DNA from: Pedosphaera parvula Ellin514
Lineage (GTDB): Bacteria; Verrucomicrobiota; Verrucomicrobiia; Limisphaerales; Pedosphaeraceae
Direction: 5' to 3'
Length of the DNA: 64,000 bases
NCBI RefSeq assembly: GCF_000172555.1
Contig: NZ_ABOX02000007.1
Coordinates: 62,001-126,000, forward strand
In this document: in pieces, positions 27,674 through 36,182 of the stretch
How the letters are laid out: each line of letters opens with the position of its first letter
Numbering within the stretch: the first letter of the stretch is position 1
The notes under the pieces: generated by a model
The model's input: only the letters and a program-made list of their open reading frames with translations
Told to the model about the DNA's origin: nothing
The model's database searches: none
Translations under genes and position numbers: made by a program

Positions 27674-28404
27674 AGGCCATGAAATCTGAAATAGCGCATG
27701 AAGTTGTCTCGCGAGCAGCTCTAACACGAGTTCAAACGCAGGGAATGTACGATTTGCTAGCTTCGTATTTCGAAGGAGTATCTCCTGAACAATTCGCGTT
27801 TGATCTCGCGGAAAAAAACTGGGTCATCTTGCTTATGCGCGGTCCCCGTCTCGTCGGTTTCTCGACCTTGCTGGTGTATGAGACCACGTTTGAGCAGGAA
27901 CCGCTCAGTGTGGTTTATTCAGGGGATACGATTGTAGCCCCCGAAGCTTGGGGAAGCATGGCCCTGCCCCGCATCTGGATCGCATCAATAAATCAACTTC
28001 GAAAAGTGTTTCCGCGAGGACGTTATTACTGGTTACTCCTCACTTCCGGCTTTCGCACCTACCGATTTCTTCCAGTGTTCTGGCGGGAATTTTACCCACG
28101 TTTTGATTATCCGACGCCGAGAAATCCAAAAGCCCTCCTTGACCACCTCGCCCGCGAACGGTTTGGCACACAATATGATTCTCAACTGGGCATCGTTCGG
28201 TTTGCCCATCCGCAACAACTGCGGGGCGAAATGAATCAAATACCCAAAGCCAGAATGACAGATCCACATGTCGTATTCTTCTCGCATCGCAATACCGGCT
28301 ACGGGCGTGGAGATGAATTGGTGTGCCTGACTGAACTTGCTTCAGCAAATCTAACCGCAGCAGGGCACCGCATGGTTGATTCGAAACTTTTGTGCATCCC
28401 ATAG
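27670..28404 (+). CDS. Uncharacterised GNAT-like protein of the cluster
   Basis: A 244-residue protein, not firmly recognised. It starts 4 bp inside the previous gene (ATGA overlap) and ends 13 bp inside the GH3 gene, so it is coupled to both. Segments such as NWVILLMRGPRLVGFSTLLV, then VYSGDTIVAPEAWGSMALP and YYWLLLTSGFRTYRFLPVFW look like the central sheet of an acyltransferase with a substrate-dependent helix. The C-terminus (DPHVVFFSHRNTGYGRGDEL) is hydrophilic. No signal or membrane helix. An acyltransferase role is only a guess from fold impression and from the neighbouring GNAT gene. Confidence 0.45.
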   Translation: MKAMKSEIAHEVVSRAALTRVQTQGMYDLLASYFEGVSPEQFAFDLAEKNWVILLMRGPRLVGFSTLLVYETTFEQEPLSVVYSGDTIVAPEAWGSMALPRIWIASINQLRKVFPRGRYYWLLLTSGFRTYRFLPVFWREFYPRFDYPTPRNPKALLDHLARERFGTQYDSQLGIVRFAHPQQLRGEMNQIPKARMTDPHVVFFSHRNTGYGRGDELVCLTELASANLTAAGHRMVDSKLLCIP

Positions 28405-30032
28405 CCACAATAGCAAATTCAATCTGGAGCGTTACCAATATTCCGTCATATTGGCGGTTTCGCGAGGCGCTCTACCATCCGGGAGCAGTGCAGCAAAAAC
28501 GTTTAAATTTTTATCTGCGCCGAAGTATGCACACAGCTTTCGGCAAAGCTCATGGTTTCCAGGATATACAGAGTTATACCGACTTTGCGGAGAAGGTGCC
28601 GCTCACGGACTATGATGCGCTGCTTCCGTGGATTGACCGCATCCGCCAGGGCGAACAATGCGTACTGACGAACGAACCAGTTACTCACCTTGTACCCACC
28701 AGCGGAACCACGGGTGCGCGGAAGCTCATTCCATTCACGAAAGGATTACAACGCGAATTTAATGCGGCGATCGGCCCCTGGCTCATCGACCTGCAATCCC
28801 AGGCTCCAGGACTGCTCGGCGGCCCCGCTTACTGGTCCATAACACCTGCGATCCGTCCCAAACAGGCTGAAACTTCTGTTGTTCCGATCGGTTTTGAAGC
28901 CGATACCGCCTATCTTGGCGGAATTAGGAAGAAACTGGTGGATGCCGTGATGGCTGTCGGCTCGTGGGTGCAGCATGCCGATTCAATTGAAGCCTTCCGC
29001 TACATTACGCTGCTCGCCTTGCTCCGTTGCCCCGAGTTGCGACTTATTTCCATTTGGCACCCTTCATTTCTTTCATTGTTACTGGATGGTCTTCCGAGCC
29101 AGTGGGAAACTTTACTCACCGATCTGGAACAAGGAACCTGTAAATACGCCGAGGCTTTGCCACCAGAAATGCGGCGCGCTTGTTTTTCACATCCCCTTCC
29201 CAAACATGCGCGAGACTTACGCCGCACGAATCCACTATGCCCCAGGGAAATCTGGCCAAAGCTGTGTGTAATCAGTTGCTGGGCCAACGGAGCATCTGAA
29301 TTAGCCGCAAAGGAACTCGGAAAACGTTTCCCAGGCTTGCTGTTGCAGCCGAAAGGCTTGATTGCTTCGGAAGCTTTCGTCACGCTACCTTTCGGCTCGT
29401 ACCAACCATTGGCAATCCACTCTCATTTCTTTGAGTTCATCGATGCAGATGGCCGAATCCTTCTCGTGGACACTTTAAAGGAGGGGGAAACTTACGAGGT
29501 TGTCGTGACAACGGCGGGAGGACTTTGGCGCTATCGCCTGGGAGATCGCGTGCAGGTTTCTGGATTCGTCGGAAAAACTCCATCGCTACGTTTCCTCGGT
29601 CGGTCAGGAAATATCTCAGATCGCTTTGGAGAAAAACTTTCAGAAGCTTTCGTCGCACAGGCTATTCATGAATGCTTTGATGAGCACACATTACCACGAT
29701 TTGTCCTGCTTGCTCCAGAGGAGGACGCTCATGGCTGCCGATATACGATTTACGTGGAAGGTGTAATCCAAACCAACCAGGTAGAAAAACTCGAGCATCT
29801 GTTGCGCCAAAATCCTCATTATGCTTACTGCCGTGACTTGGGGCAACTTCTGTCCCTTCGTGCATTCATTATTAACAAAAACGGATACGAGCTTTATGTC
29901 GAGCGACTGGCAGCGCCCGGTGCGCGGCTGGGCGATATTAAACCCGTGATCCTCAGTTCTCTATCGGGCTGGCAGAACGTCTTTCCTGGAGCACACATCG
30001 AGGCTCTCTCCAATGTGGACGCATCAAAATAA
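28392..30032 (+). CDS. GH3-family acyl-acid amido synthetase-like ligase
   Basis: A 546-residue member of the GH3 branch of adenylate-forming enzymes. The nucleotide loop is VPTSGTTGARKLIPFTKG near residue 103. SEAFVTLPFGSYQPLAIHSHFFEFID and LWRYRLGDRVQVSGF are further adenylation motifs, followed by FLGRSGNISDRFGEKLSE before the mobile C-terminal domain. GH3 enzymes activate a carboxylate as acyl-AMP and join it to an amine. In this cluster it could activate a fatty acid for amide formation or load it onto a carrier. It overlaps the previous gene by 13 bp and is followed 23 bp later by a ketosynthase gene. Confidence 0.85.
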   Translation: MHPIATIANSIWSVTNIPSYWRFREALYHPGAVQQKRLNFYLRRSMHTAFGKAHGFQDIQSYTDFAEKVPLTDYDALLPWIDRIRQGEQCVLTNEPVTHLVPTSGTTGARKLIPFTKGLQREFNAAIGPWLIDLQSQAPGLLGGPAYWSITPAIRPKQAETSVVPIGFEADTAYLGGIRKKLVDAVMAVGSWVQHADSIEAFRYITLLALLRCPELRLISIWHPSFLSLLLDGLPSQWETLLTDLEQGTCKYAEALPPEMRRACFSHPLPKHARDLRRTNPLCPREIWPKLCVISCWANGASELAAKELGKRFPGLLLQPKGLIASEAFVTLPFGSYQPLAIHSHFFEFIDADGRILLVDTLKEGETYEVVVTTAGGLWRYRLGDRVQVSGFVGKTPSLRFLGRSGNISDRFGEKLSEAFVAQAIHECFDEHTLPRFVLLAPEEDAHGCRYTIYVEGVIQTNQVEKLEHLLRQNPHYAYCRDLGQLLSLRAFIINKNGYELYVERLAAPGARLGDIKPVILSSLSGWQNVFPGAHIEALSNVDASK

Positions 30033-30055
30033 TGTGAGATGAATTCCAACAACAA

Positions 30056-31486
30056 ATGATGAACATTGGAATATCTTCCGTTGGACTGGCCAGTGCACAG
30101 GGCAGCGTGGCGGATATTTTGCAATCGGCTTCGCTCAACAAGGCCAGCAATTTGCCCTGGGAGTCAGGTCCATGGACCACTTGCCGACTCTGCCGTCCTG
30201 CTCGCGACATCGATGCCTCGCTCTCGGGCAAAGCGCGTTGGCAAAGACTTGCCAGGCTCGCTCTGCGGGATTGTCTCAACGGGAACTCGGTGGTATCTGG
30301 AACTCCTCTCATTGTGGCGTCAAGCAATGGTGCAGCCGATAAACTTGAAGACACAATCTGGAATAATTCTTTTGTAACAAACGGTCTGTTCCAGGATACG
30401 CCATGGGAAGGTCAGCGCTTGCCGATGATCAGTGGCTCCTGCGCCTCGGGATTACAAGCACTGTGCATAGCCAGCCGTTTACTTGAAAGTGGCCACGAGC
30501 AGGTGTTCGTACTTGCGACAGATATTCTGTCACGGGCAAATCATGAAAATTTTGAAGCATTGCGCGTACTTCACTCGCAACCAACACCCTGGCAATCCAC
30601 CAATGCCGGTTTCATTCCAGGTGAAGCCGCGGTGGCTTTGCAGCTTACAAAATATTCGGGTAACACGGCCCTGCTCTCTGGTCCTGCACTTGGCCAGGAG
30701 GAAGGTTTATCCAGCACTCTCGGAGCAGTCTCTACCCCCACGCCAGAATTGATAATCGGCCAGGGAAGTGGTCCGGCACTAACCGACAATTTTGAATTGA
30801 ATGAGGTTAAATGCCACGTGAATATGCAGGTGCCTTTAACCACCCCCCTCTTGCATTTTGGGCATACCAACGGTGCCTCGGGATTGCTCTCGATCGCCCT
30901 TGCAGCATTAATGCATAAAACCTCAACCAGGCTTCCGGTACTCTCCATGGAACATCCGACTGCCAGCGATGGAAGATCGCTCGCAAATCACGCCGCCTCG
31001 CGCGACACCATGGTTATCTGCCGTGCTTTGAGTGGTGCTTGTGCCGCAGCGCGAGTTGGAGGCGCAGCTCTGACCACGACAGCCAACAACCCGAATGGGA
31101 AGAACTGGGCAACCTTGAGCACAAGAACGCCTCTGATAAATCCAATCCTGCGACAGATTGCTGAGAAAGCAGCGCAGCATCGCCCTCTGCAGCCCCCAGA
31201 CCTTCTTTTGGTGAGACTGGAAAGGCCCATTCTCCCACTGAAAACGGCACAGATTGGAGGCAGACTTCTTCCAAGTGCCATCCTTGAAATTACACCGGGA
31301 TTTATTCCCCAACTAATCGCGCGCTGCTGGGGATTCCTGGGAGCTGCGATCTGTGTTGTTGGTGACGAAGACACCGAGACGGCTGCAAATGAAATGATAC
31401 AGGCTTGTCGCGCTTCAGGTCTCATGGTTTGCTTGGTGGAAATTCGTGGGAGCGGAGAAAAACGTCATGTCCATTGGAATATCTGA
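30056..31486 (+). CDS. Ketosynthase-type protein with altered triad (KS1)
   Basis: A 476-residue thiolase-fold ketosynthase. The nucleophile region is SGSCASGLQALCIA (Cys near residue 129). The position of the usual HGTGT histidine reads GQGSGPALTD near residue 235, so the first catalytic His appears replaced by Gln. The second His is kept in LLHFGHTNGASGL near residue 268. The C-terminal 150 residues extend past the fold and are unrecognised. The enzyme may therefore use a Cys/Gln/His set, condense with altered chemistry, or only transfer acyl groups. Its end overlaps the following reductase gene by 20-41 bp. ATG codons at 30056 and 30059 are both possible. Confidence 0.75.
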   Translation: MMNIGISSVGLASAQGSVADILQSASLNKASNLPWESGPWTTCRLCRPARDIDASLSGKARWQRLARLALRDCLNGNSVVSGTPLIVASSNGAADKLEDTIWNNSFVTNGLFQDTPWEGQRLPMISGSCASGLQALCIASRLLESGHEQVFVLATDILSRANHENFEALRVLHSQPTPWQSTNAGFIPGEAAVALQLTKYSGNTALLSGPALGQEEGLSSTLGAVSTPTPELIIGQGSGPALTDNFELNEVKCHVNMQVPLTTPLLHFGHTNGASGLLSIALAALMHKTSTRLPVLSMEHPTASDGRSLANHAASRDTMVICRALSGACAAARVGGAALTTTANNPNGKNWATLSTRTPLINPILRQIAEKAAQHRPLQPPDLLLVRLERPILPLKTAQIGGRLLPSAILEITPGFIPQLIARCWGFLGAAICVVGDEDTETAANEMIQACRASGLMVCLVEIRGSGEKRHVHWNI

Positions 31487-32243
31487 AAATAGATTTAAAG
31501 GTTTACTGACCGGGAAAAGGATTTTGGTCACCGGCGGTTCCGGTGGAATTGGCAAAGGTATTTGTGAAGTCCTTGCCCGCGAAGGGGCTCAGGTGGCGTT
31601 CACATGGAATGGTAATTCCACAAACGCGGCGGCGACTGAGTCGCTGATCCTTCAACAAGGAAACGAATGCCTGAGCTTGCAGGAGGATTTGCGTGAAGGT
31701 GCGGCTGCAGAACGTGTCGTTAAAGCAGTCGAAGACAAATGGGGTGGGATCGATGGCCTTGTGAATAATGCTGCTGTCAGCGAAGCAATCCCCTTCGTGC
31801 TCATCGAGGATACAGATATCGCTGACCTGATGGAGTTAAATTTCTTTGCGACATTTCGCCTGTGCAAAGCCGCCCTCCGCAGAATGATCCGCCAAAAGAA
31901 CGGCCGCATCGTCAACATCAGTTCAATCGCGGGCACCAGGACGATTCCAGGTCCGGTTCATTATGCCGCGAGTAAAGGAGCCCTTGAAGGATTGACCCGT
32001 AGTCTCGCACACGAGGTAGGCCCTTACGGCGTGTTGGTGAATGCGGTGGCAGCTGGAATCTTTGAAGGCGGACTTCGCTCCACGATCCCTGAGCACCATC
32101 AGAAGCGTTACGTGGATGCGTGTTCGCTCTCCCGCATCGGACAACCAACCGAGTGCGGTGAACTGGTCGCCTGGCTGCTTTCGGACCGTAATACTTACAT
32201 GAATGGCAACGTCCTCTTTCTTGAGGGAGGCACGCTCGCGTAA
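31467..32243 (+). CDS. 3-oxoacyl-ACP reductase-like SDR
   Basis: A 258-residue short-chain dehydrogenase/reductase, FabG type. The cofactor loop is VTGGSGGIGKGI. The NNA strand motif is VNNAAVSEA. Catalytic Ser, Tyr and Lys are in NISSIAGTRT and HYAASKGALEG. The Gly-rich turn and acidic residue pattern do not decide between NADH and NADPH. It would reduce the beta-keto group made by the ketosynthases of the cluster. ATG at 31467 is preferred; one at 31446 would add seven residues. It overlaps KS1 and lies 28 bp before the Tes-like radical SAM gene. Confidence 0.88.
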   Translation: MSIGISENRFKGLLTGKRILVTGGSGGIGKGICEVLAREGAQVAFTWNGNSTNAAATESLILQQGNECLSLQEDLREGAAAERVVKAVEDKWGGIDGLVNNAAVSEAIPFVLIEDTDIADLMELNFFATFRLCKAALRRMIRQKNGRIVNISSIAGTRTIPGPVHYAASKGALEGLTRSLAHEVGPYGVLVNAVAAGIFEGGLRSTIPEHHQKRYVDACSLSRIGQPTECGELVAWLLSDRNTYMNGNVLFLEGGTLA

Positions 32244-32271
32244 TGCTTTCCAAAACAGATCATAAACAAAC

Positions 32272-33798
32272 ATGAATTTCTCCCTGCCACCTCTCACGAA
32301 GCAAGATCGCGACGCCTCATTCCTTTCTTACACGCGCTCGATCTGCCCGGAGTGCAAACGCAATATTGATGCTCACATCGTCTTGCGTGGTGATAAAATC
32401 CTCATGCAAAAGCGATGTCCGCAACATGGTTTCTTCGAAGTCGAAACCTCCAGCGACGCCGATTACTACATCAATTCACTCACTTACACAAAACCAGGAA
32501 CCATGCCGTTGCAATTCGCCACAAAGGTGGAACATGGTTGTCCTTCCGATTGCGGGCTCTGCCAGGATCACCAGCAGCATACCTGTTCGCCCATCATCGA
32601 GATCAATGACGTGTGCGACCTCACCTGCCCGGTTTGCATCGTGCGCAACCAACAGCGCTATGCAATGACCTTCGATGAATTTAAGGCTGCCGTGGACGCC
32701 ATCGTTGCCGCCGAAGGTGAGTTGCCTATCTTACTGCTCTCCGGCGGAGAACCCACCTTGCACAAACAGTTCTTCGAATTTTGCGACTATGTTCTACGGG
32801 GACCGCATGCCGGAAAGATCAAGCGTCTATTGATCTCCACTCATGGCCGCAAGCTCGCCAACAATCGTGAATTCGCGGAGCGTTTCAAGGCTGGCGGCAT
32901 GTACGCTTCGCTGCAATTTGATTCGTTGAAGACGGGCGTATATCCAAAGATCCGTGGCGTTGAACTTTTCGACATGAAGATGAAATGCATCGAGGTCATC
33001 AAGGAACTGGATATTCTGACCGTATTAGTGCCTACGATTTCGAAGGGAGACAATAGTGATGAACTCGGTGCTTTGCTGGAGTTCGGCCTGGCAATGAATC
33101 AGGTTTCAAGCATAGTCATCCAACCGATGGCGCATACGGGTAATGGTGGTGATTTCTATCACAAGAATCCCGCAGGTCATCGGCTCACCATGCCCGAAGT
33201 ACATCAACTCATTGAAGAACAAACCGGCTGGTTCAAGCGCAAATACTTTCATCCAGTCCCCTGCTCGCACCCAAGCTGTTACACCGCCACCTATCTTTTT
33301 CGCATGAATGATGGGCGGTTCGTGCCGCTCCCTGAATTCGTCAACATCCGTCAATACCTGGATGCCATGGCCAACCGCACCGTCCTGCGCACTGATAGTG
33401 CTTTGGAAAAAATGCTGTTCGATTCCATTACCAATCTCTGGTCCACGAGCAAGGTCGGTGATGAATCGCAGATCATTCTCGACTCATTGAAAAGCTTCCT
33501 GAAGGAAACTTTCAATTCCCGCAATCCCCTCGCCCACGATCAGATCGAAAGAATTGCTGAAGCGAGGTGCAAGGCCATCTTCATCCATGCGTTTATGGAT
33601 GCGTGGGACCTCGACGTGACGCGTTTGAAGAAATGTTGCACCAGCTATGTCCTGCCCGATGGCAGGATCATGCCCGGTTGCTCTTACAACAATCTTTACC
33701 GGCACAAGGACAAGCGTTTCTTTCCGCTTGCCTCGCCGGTTGTGCCGGAGCCAATCCGCGTCAACGGTAATTCCATCTCAACGCCGGATAAAAGTTAA
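32272..33798 (+). CDS. Tes/MJ0619-like radical SAM protein
   Basis: A 508-residue radical SAM protein with three Cys-rich parts. First is an N-terminal CPEC ... CPQHGFF pair (near residues 25-53), like a small metal-binding knuckle. Next is GCPSDCGLCQDHQQHTC (near 88-104), followed by the SAM cluster motif INDVCDLTCPVC (Cys-x3-Cys-x2-Cys, near 115-122). Two Cys-rich segments follow near the C-terminus (CSHPSCY, then CCTSYVLPDGRIMPGCSYNN), probably for auxiliary clusters. This arrangement is that of the family containing tetraether lipid synthase, which joins carbons of two lipid tails, and its bacterial relatives. Placement between a ketoreductase and a carrier protein supports a lipid-chain substrate. 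The exact reaction is unknown. Confidence 0.8.
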   Translation: MNFSLPPLTKQDRDASFLSYTRSICPECKRNIDAHIVLRGDKILMQKRCPQHGFFEVETSSDADYYINSLTYTKPGTMPLQFATKVEHGCPSDCGLCQDHQQHTCSPIIEINDVCDLTCPVCIVRNQQRYAMTFDEFKAAVDAIVAAEGELPILLLSGGEPTLHKQFFEFCDYVLRGPHAGKIKRLLISTHGRKLANNREFAERFKAGGMYASLQFDSLKTGVYPKIRGVELFDMKMKCIEVIKELDILTVLVPTISKGDNSDELGALLEFGLAMNQVSSIVIQPMAHTGNGGDFYHKNPAGHRLTMPEVHQLIEEQTGWFKRKYFHPVPCSHPSCYTATYLFRMNDGRFVPLPEFVNIRQYLDAMANRTVLRTDSALEKMLFDSITNLWSTSKVGDESQIILDSLKSFLKETFNSRNPLAHDQIERIAEARCKAIFIHAFMDAWDLDVTRLKKCCTSYVLPDGRIMPGCSYNNLYRHKDKRFFPLASPVVPEPIRVNGNSISTPDKS

Positions 33799-33810
33799 GG
33801 AAGCTGATCC

Positions 33811-34095
33811 TTGAACACATCAGATTTAACGAACGAATTGAGGGAATTAATCCTCCGCTCGGCGCCGGATCCAAACCAAGCTGCTGCTGTTGAATCCTGC
33901 GGCGCAGATGAGCCTTTGGATACATTGATTCCTTTCTCCTCCGTTATCGTTCTGGGACTCATCATCGCCGTCGAGGATCGTTATGAGGTCAAAGTGACCC
34001 GCAAAGCCTTCGTGGATGCGCTTGCCGGTGGAGCAACACTGAACAAACTAGCCACGATGGTCAGAGAACTTAAAGCAACATCGGATGAAAATTGA
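33811..34095 (+). CDS. Acyl carrier protein-like (ACP1)
   Basis: A 94-residue four-helix carrier-type protein beginning at a TTG with AAGG about 10 bases upstream. The segment IPFSSVIVLGLIIAVEDRY aligns with the DSLxxVELVMxLEEEF helix II of acyl carrier proteins. The second Ser is at the phosphopantetheine position, but the usual Asp before it is Ser. Length and acidic helix III fit. It likely carries the growing chain to the surrounding radical SAM and FAS-type enzymes. It overlaps the third B12-type radical SAM gene by 11 bp, which makes that enzyme the best candidate for acting on its cargo. Confidence 0.72.
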   Translation: MNTSDLTNELRELILRSAPDPNQAAAVESCGADEPLDTLIPFSSVIVLGLIIAVEDRYEVKVTRKAFVDALAGGATLNKLATMVRELKATSDEN

Positions 34096-35404
34096 TATCA
34101 TCCATCCAGCTCATTACCGCGACGATGGCACAGTGGTTCAAGCCAAGGGCTGGATCGACCGTCTGGGTGCTTACCTTCCTCATTTGGGTCCGCCGTTGTT
34201 GGCCGCATTGACCCCAGACCGTCATGAAGTCCGACTGACGGAGGAATATCTCGAGGACATAGATTTTGAAAGCGATGCGGATGTGGTGGCCCTTTCCGGT
34301 CAGATCATGCAGTTTGATCGCTGCAAGGATATCTCTGCAAAATTCCGCGCTCGTGGAAAAAAGACCGTGCTCGGTGGATATCTTCCTTCAATGCTGCCGG
34401 ATCGAGTGGAAGGGTTTTTCGATGCCATTGTCCTGGGAGAAGGCGACGAAATCTGGCCGGAAATCTTGAATGACATCGAACAGGGAAAACTGAAGAAACG
34501 CTATCAATCCACTCGATCGGTCGATATCAGCAACCTGCCAATCCCCCGCTATGACTTGATCAAGAAAGATCGTTTGGTGGTTTATCCGGTTCAAGCCACG
34601 CGCGGCTGCCCGTTTACCTGTAACTACTGCTCCATTGCCGCCGTGCATCAGGGGGCGCATCGTAAACGTCCCGTCGAGCAGATCCTCCGTGACATCGACG
34701 CCACCGGTAGCCGCAACATCAACATCTGCGACGATAACCTATGTGAAGACATCCGCTTTGCTGACCGACTTTTCACTGCCATGGCCGGAAGCCCAGTCCG
34801 CTGGGGAACGCAAACCACCATCAATGTCGCCCGGCATCCCGGATTGCTGCAAAAAGCACGGGCGTCTGGCTGCACCCTCATGGCGCTCGGCGTGGAAACA
34901 TTTTCCGTAAAGAACCTCGAGGACGTAAACAAGACCTTTCACGCCGTCGACAAATATGCCGAAGGATTCCGCCGCATCATGGATGCCGGCATCAGCCCTC
35001 ATGCGCTTATCATTTTCGGACTGCCAGACGATAAGCCCGATACTTTTAAGAAAACGGTCGATTACCTGGAAAATCTTAAAGTGCCGGTTGCTCAAATTTT
35101 TATTCTCACCCCTTATCCCGGCACGCCGATGGGAGATCGGATTCATCGAACGGGAAATGTTTTTGATCAGGAACTCAGTCATCTTCGCGAGCCCTACGTG
35201 GTCTTTAAACCCGACGTGCTGACACCAGACCAGCTCAAGGAAGGCTGGTGGGGCGCCTTGGAACAATTCTATTCCCTCCGTTCCATCTTCAAGCGCATCA
35301 TCATGCGTCGGACTCCAAATAATCTTTTGGTCAATCTTGCTACAAATCTTTACTACTGGTCAAAAGTAAAACGTGGCATTCATCCAGTCTACTTCGGGTT
35401 CTAA
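34085..35404 (+). CDS. B12-binding-type radical SAM protein 3
   Basis: A 439-residue protein with the same two-part design as the two earlier genes: N-terminal B12-binding-like domain (MKIDIIHPAHYRDDG, DVVALSGQIMQFDRC, TVLGGYLPSMLPD) and a radical SAM barrel with ATRGCPFTCNYCSIAA (cluster Cys near 174-181), ICDDNLCEDIRFA and MALGVETFSVKNLEDV. It is the shortest of the three and separated from them by seven genes, so it is probably an independent step and not part of the tandem. The C-terminal helices (FKRIIMRRTPNNLLVNLATN) resemble the other two. Its end overlaps the possible longer start of KS2. Confidence 0.87.
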   Translation: MKIDIIHPAHYRDDGTVVQAKGWIDRLGAYLPHLGPPLLAALTPDRHEVRLTEEYLEDIDFESDADVVALSGQIMQFDRCKDISAKFRARGKKTVLGGYLPSMLPDRVEGFFDAIVLGEGDEIWPEILNDIEQGKLKKRYQSTRSVDISNLPIPRYDLIKKDRLVVYPVQATRGCPFTCNYCSIAAVHQGAHRKRPVEQILRDIDATGSRNINICDDNLCEDIRFADRLFTAMAGSPVRWGTQTTINVARHPGLLQKARASGCTLMALGVETFSVKNLEDVNKTFHAVDKYAEGFRRIMDAGISPHALIIFGLPDDKPDTFKKTVDYLENLKVPVAQIFILTPYPGTPMGDRIHRTGNVFDQELSHLREPYVVFKPDVLTPDQLKEGWWGALEQFYSLRSIFKRIIMRRTPNNLLVNLATNLYYWSKVKRGIHPVYFGF

Positions 35405-35444
35405 ACCGTGCTCTCGAAACCTCTCAATATATCCAGGCAATAGG

Positions 35445-36182
35445 ATGTGCTATCTCGTCGCCTCAACAATAGTTGAAAGCATCGCCCCAGTGCAGGAAAG
35501 CGATCCGGAGCTTTGGCGTCAGATTCGTCGATATAATCTGCCAGTCCAGTTGGCTTTGACTGCCGCTCATGAAACCGCGAAGACCGCTGAAAATCCAGCG
35601 AGCGCTGCCTTGTTCTCGTTGGCTCCATGCCAATCTGGCTCCCTGGATTTGCATCGCTGGACGCGCCTCGCGGCAACTGCCGGGCAGGACGGGCATATCG
35701 GCCATCTCCGGGTCAATCCAACCCACACCCTCCATGCCGTAGATAATCTGGCTCTATCCGCTTTCGCCATCATGCATCGCAATCATGAACACTGCCTTGG
35801 ATTGGGCGGTGCTGCAGGCCAGGCCTGGTGCGGACTGGAAGCCTTGCACGAGCGCCTCAGGGATGGAAACGAAACCGAAGCATTTTTGATCGCCGGAGAT
35901 CAGGCAGATGACCAGGGCACAACCGGCTCGGGTATTGCCCTGCTCTTCTCCAAAAGTCCAAAACCTTATGTTCCACTCGGACGTTTGGTAAAGCTGGTCG
36001 CGGTGCAACGGGTTCGCCTGGACACACCAGCCGCACTGGAACCCCATGCTGCGGCAGGCCTGATTTCTCTTGTTGCTGTTATTGGCAACCACAAAACCGG
36101 CCGGCTCTCCTACACCGTTCCTTCGAATCACGGCAACGGCATGGACTTGATAACTGTCGAGATGGAGTTCTCACGATCATGA
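35445..36182 (+). CDS. Truncated ketosynthase-like protein without active-site Cys (KS2)
   Basis: A 245-residue protein matching only the N-terminal half of a ketosynthase (the 'ketoacyl-synt_2' type seen in aryl polyene clusters). The expected ACASG region reads GLGGAAGQAWCG, so the catalytic Cys is missing at its normal place, and the HGTGT and GHxxGAxG half is absent. The family layout (LALTAAHETA, RLAATAG, HTLHAVDNL, FLIAGDQADDQG) is otherwise clear. Such proteins act as chain-length-factor-like partners of an active ketosynthase. The active partner would be KS3, which starts 4 bp inside this gene. The start is the ATG at 35445. Confidence 0.72.
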   Translation: MCYLVASTIVESIAPVQESDPELWRQIRRYNLPVQLALTAAHETAKTAENPASAALFSLAPCQSGSLDLHRWTRLAATAGQDGHIGHLRVNPTHTLHAVDNLALSAFAIMHRNHEHCLGLGGAAGQAWCGLEALHERLRDGNETEAFLIAGDQADDQGTTGSGIALLFSKSPKPYVPLGRLVKLVAVQRVRLDTPAALEPHAAAGLISLVAVIGNHKTGRLSYTVPSNHGNGMDLITVEMEFSRS

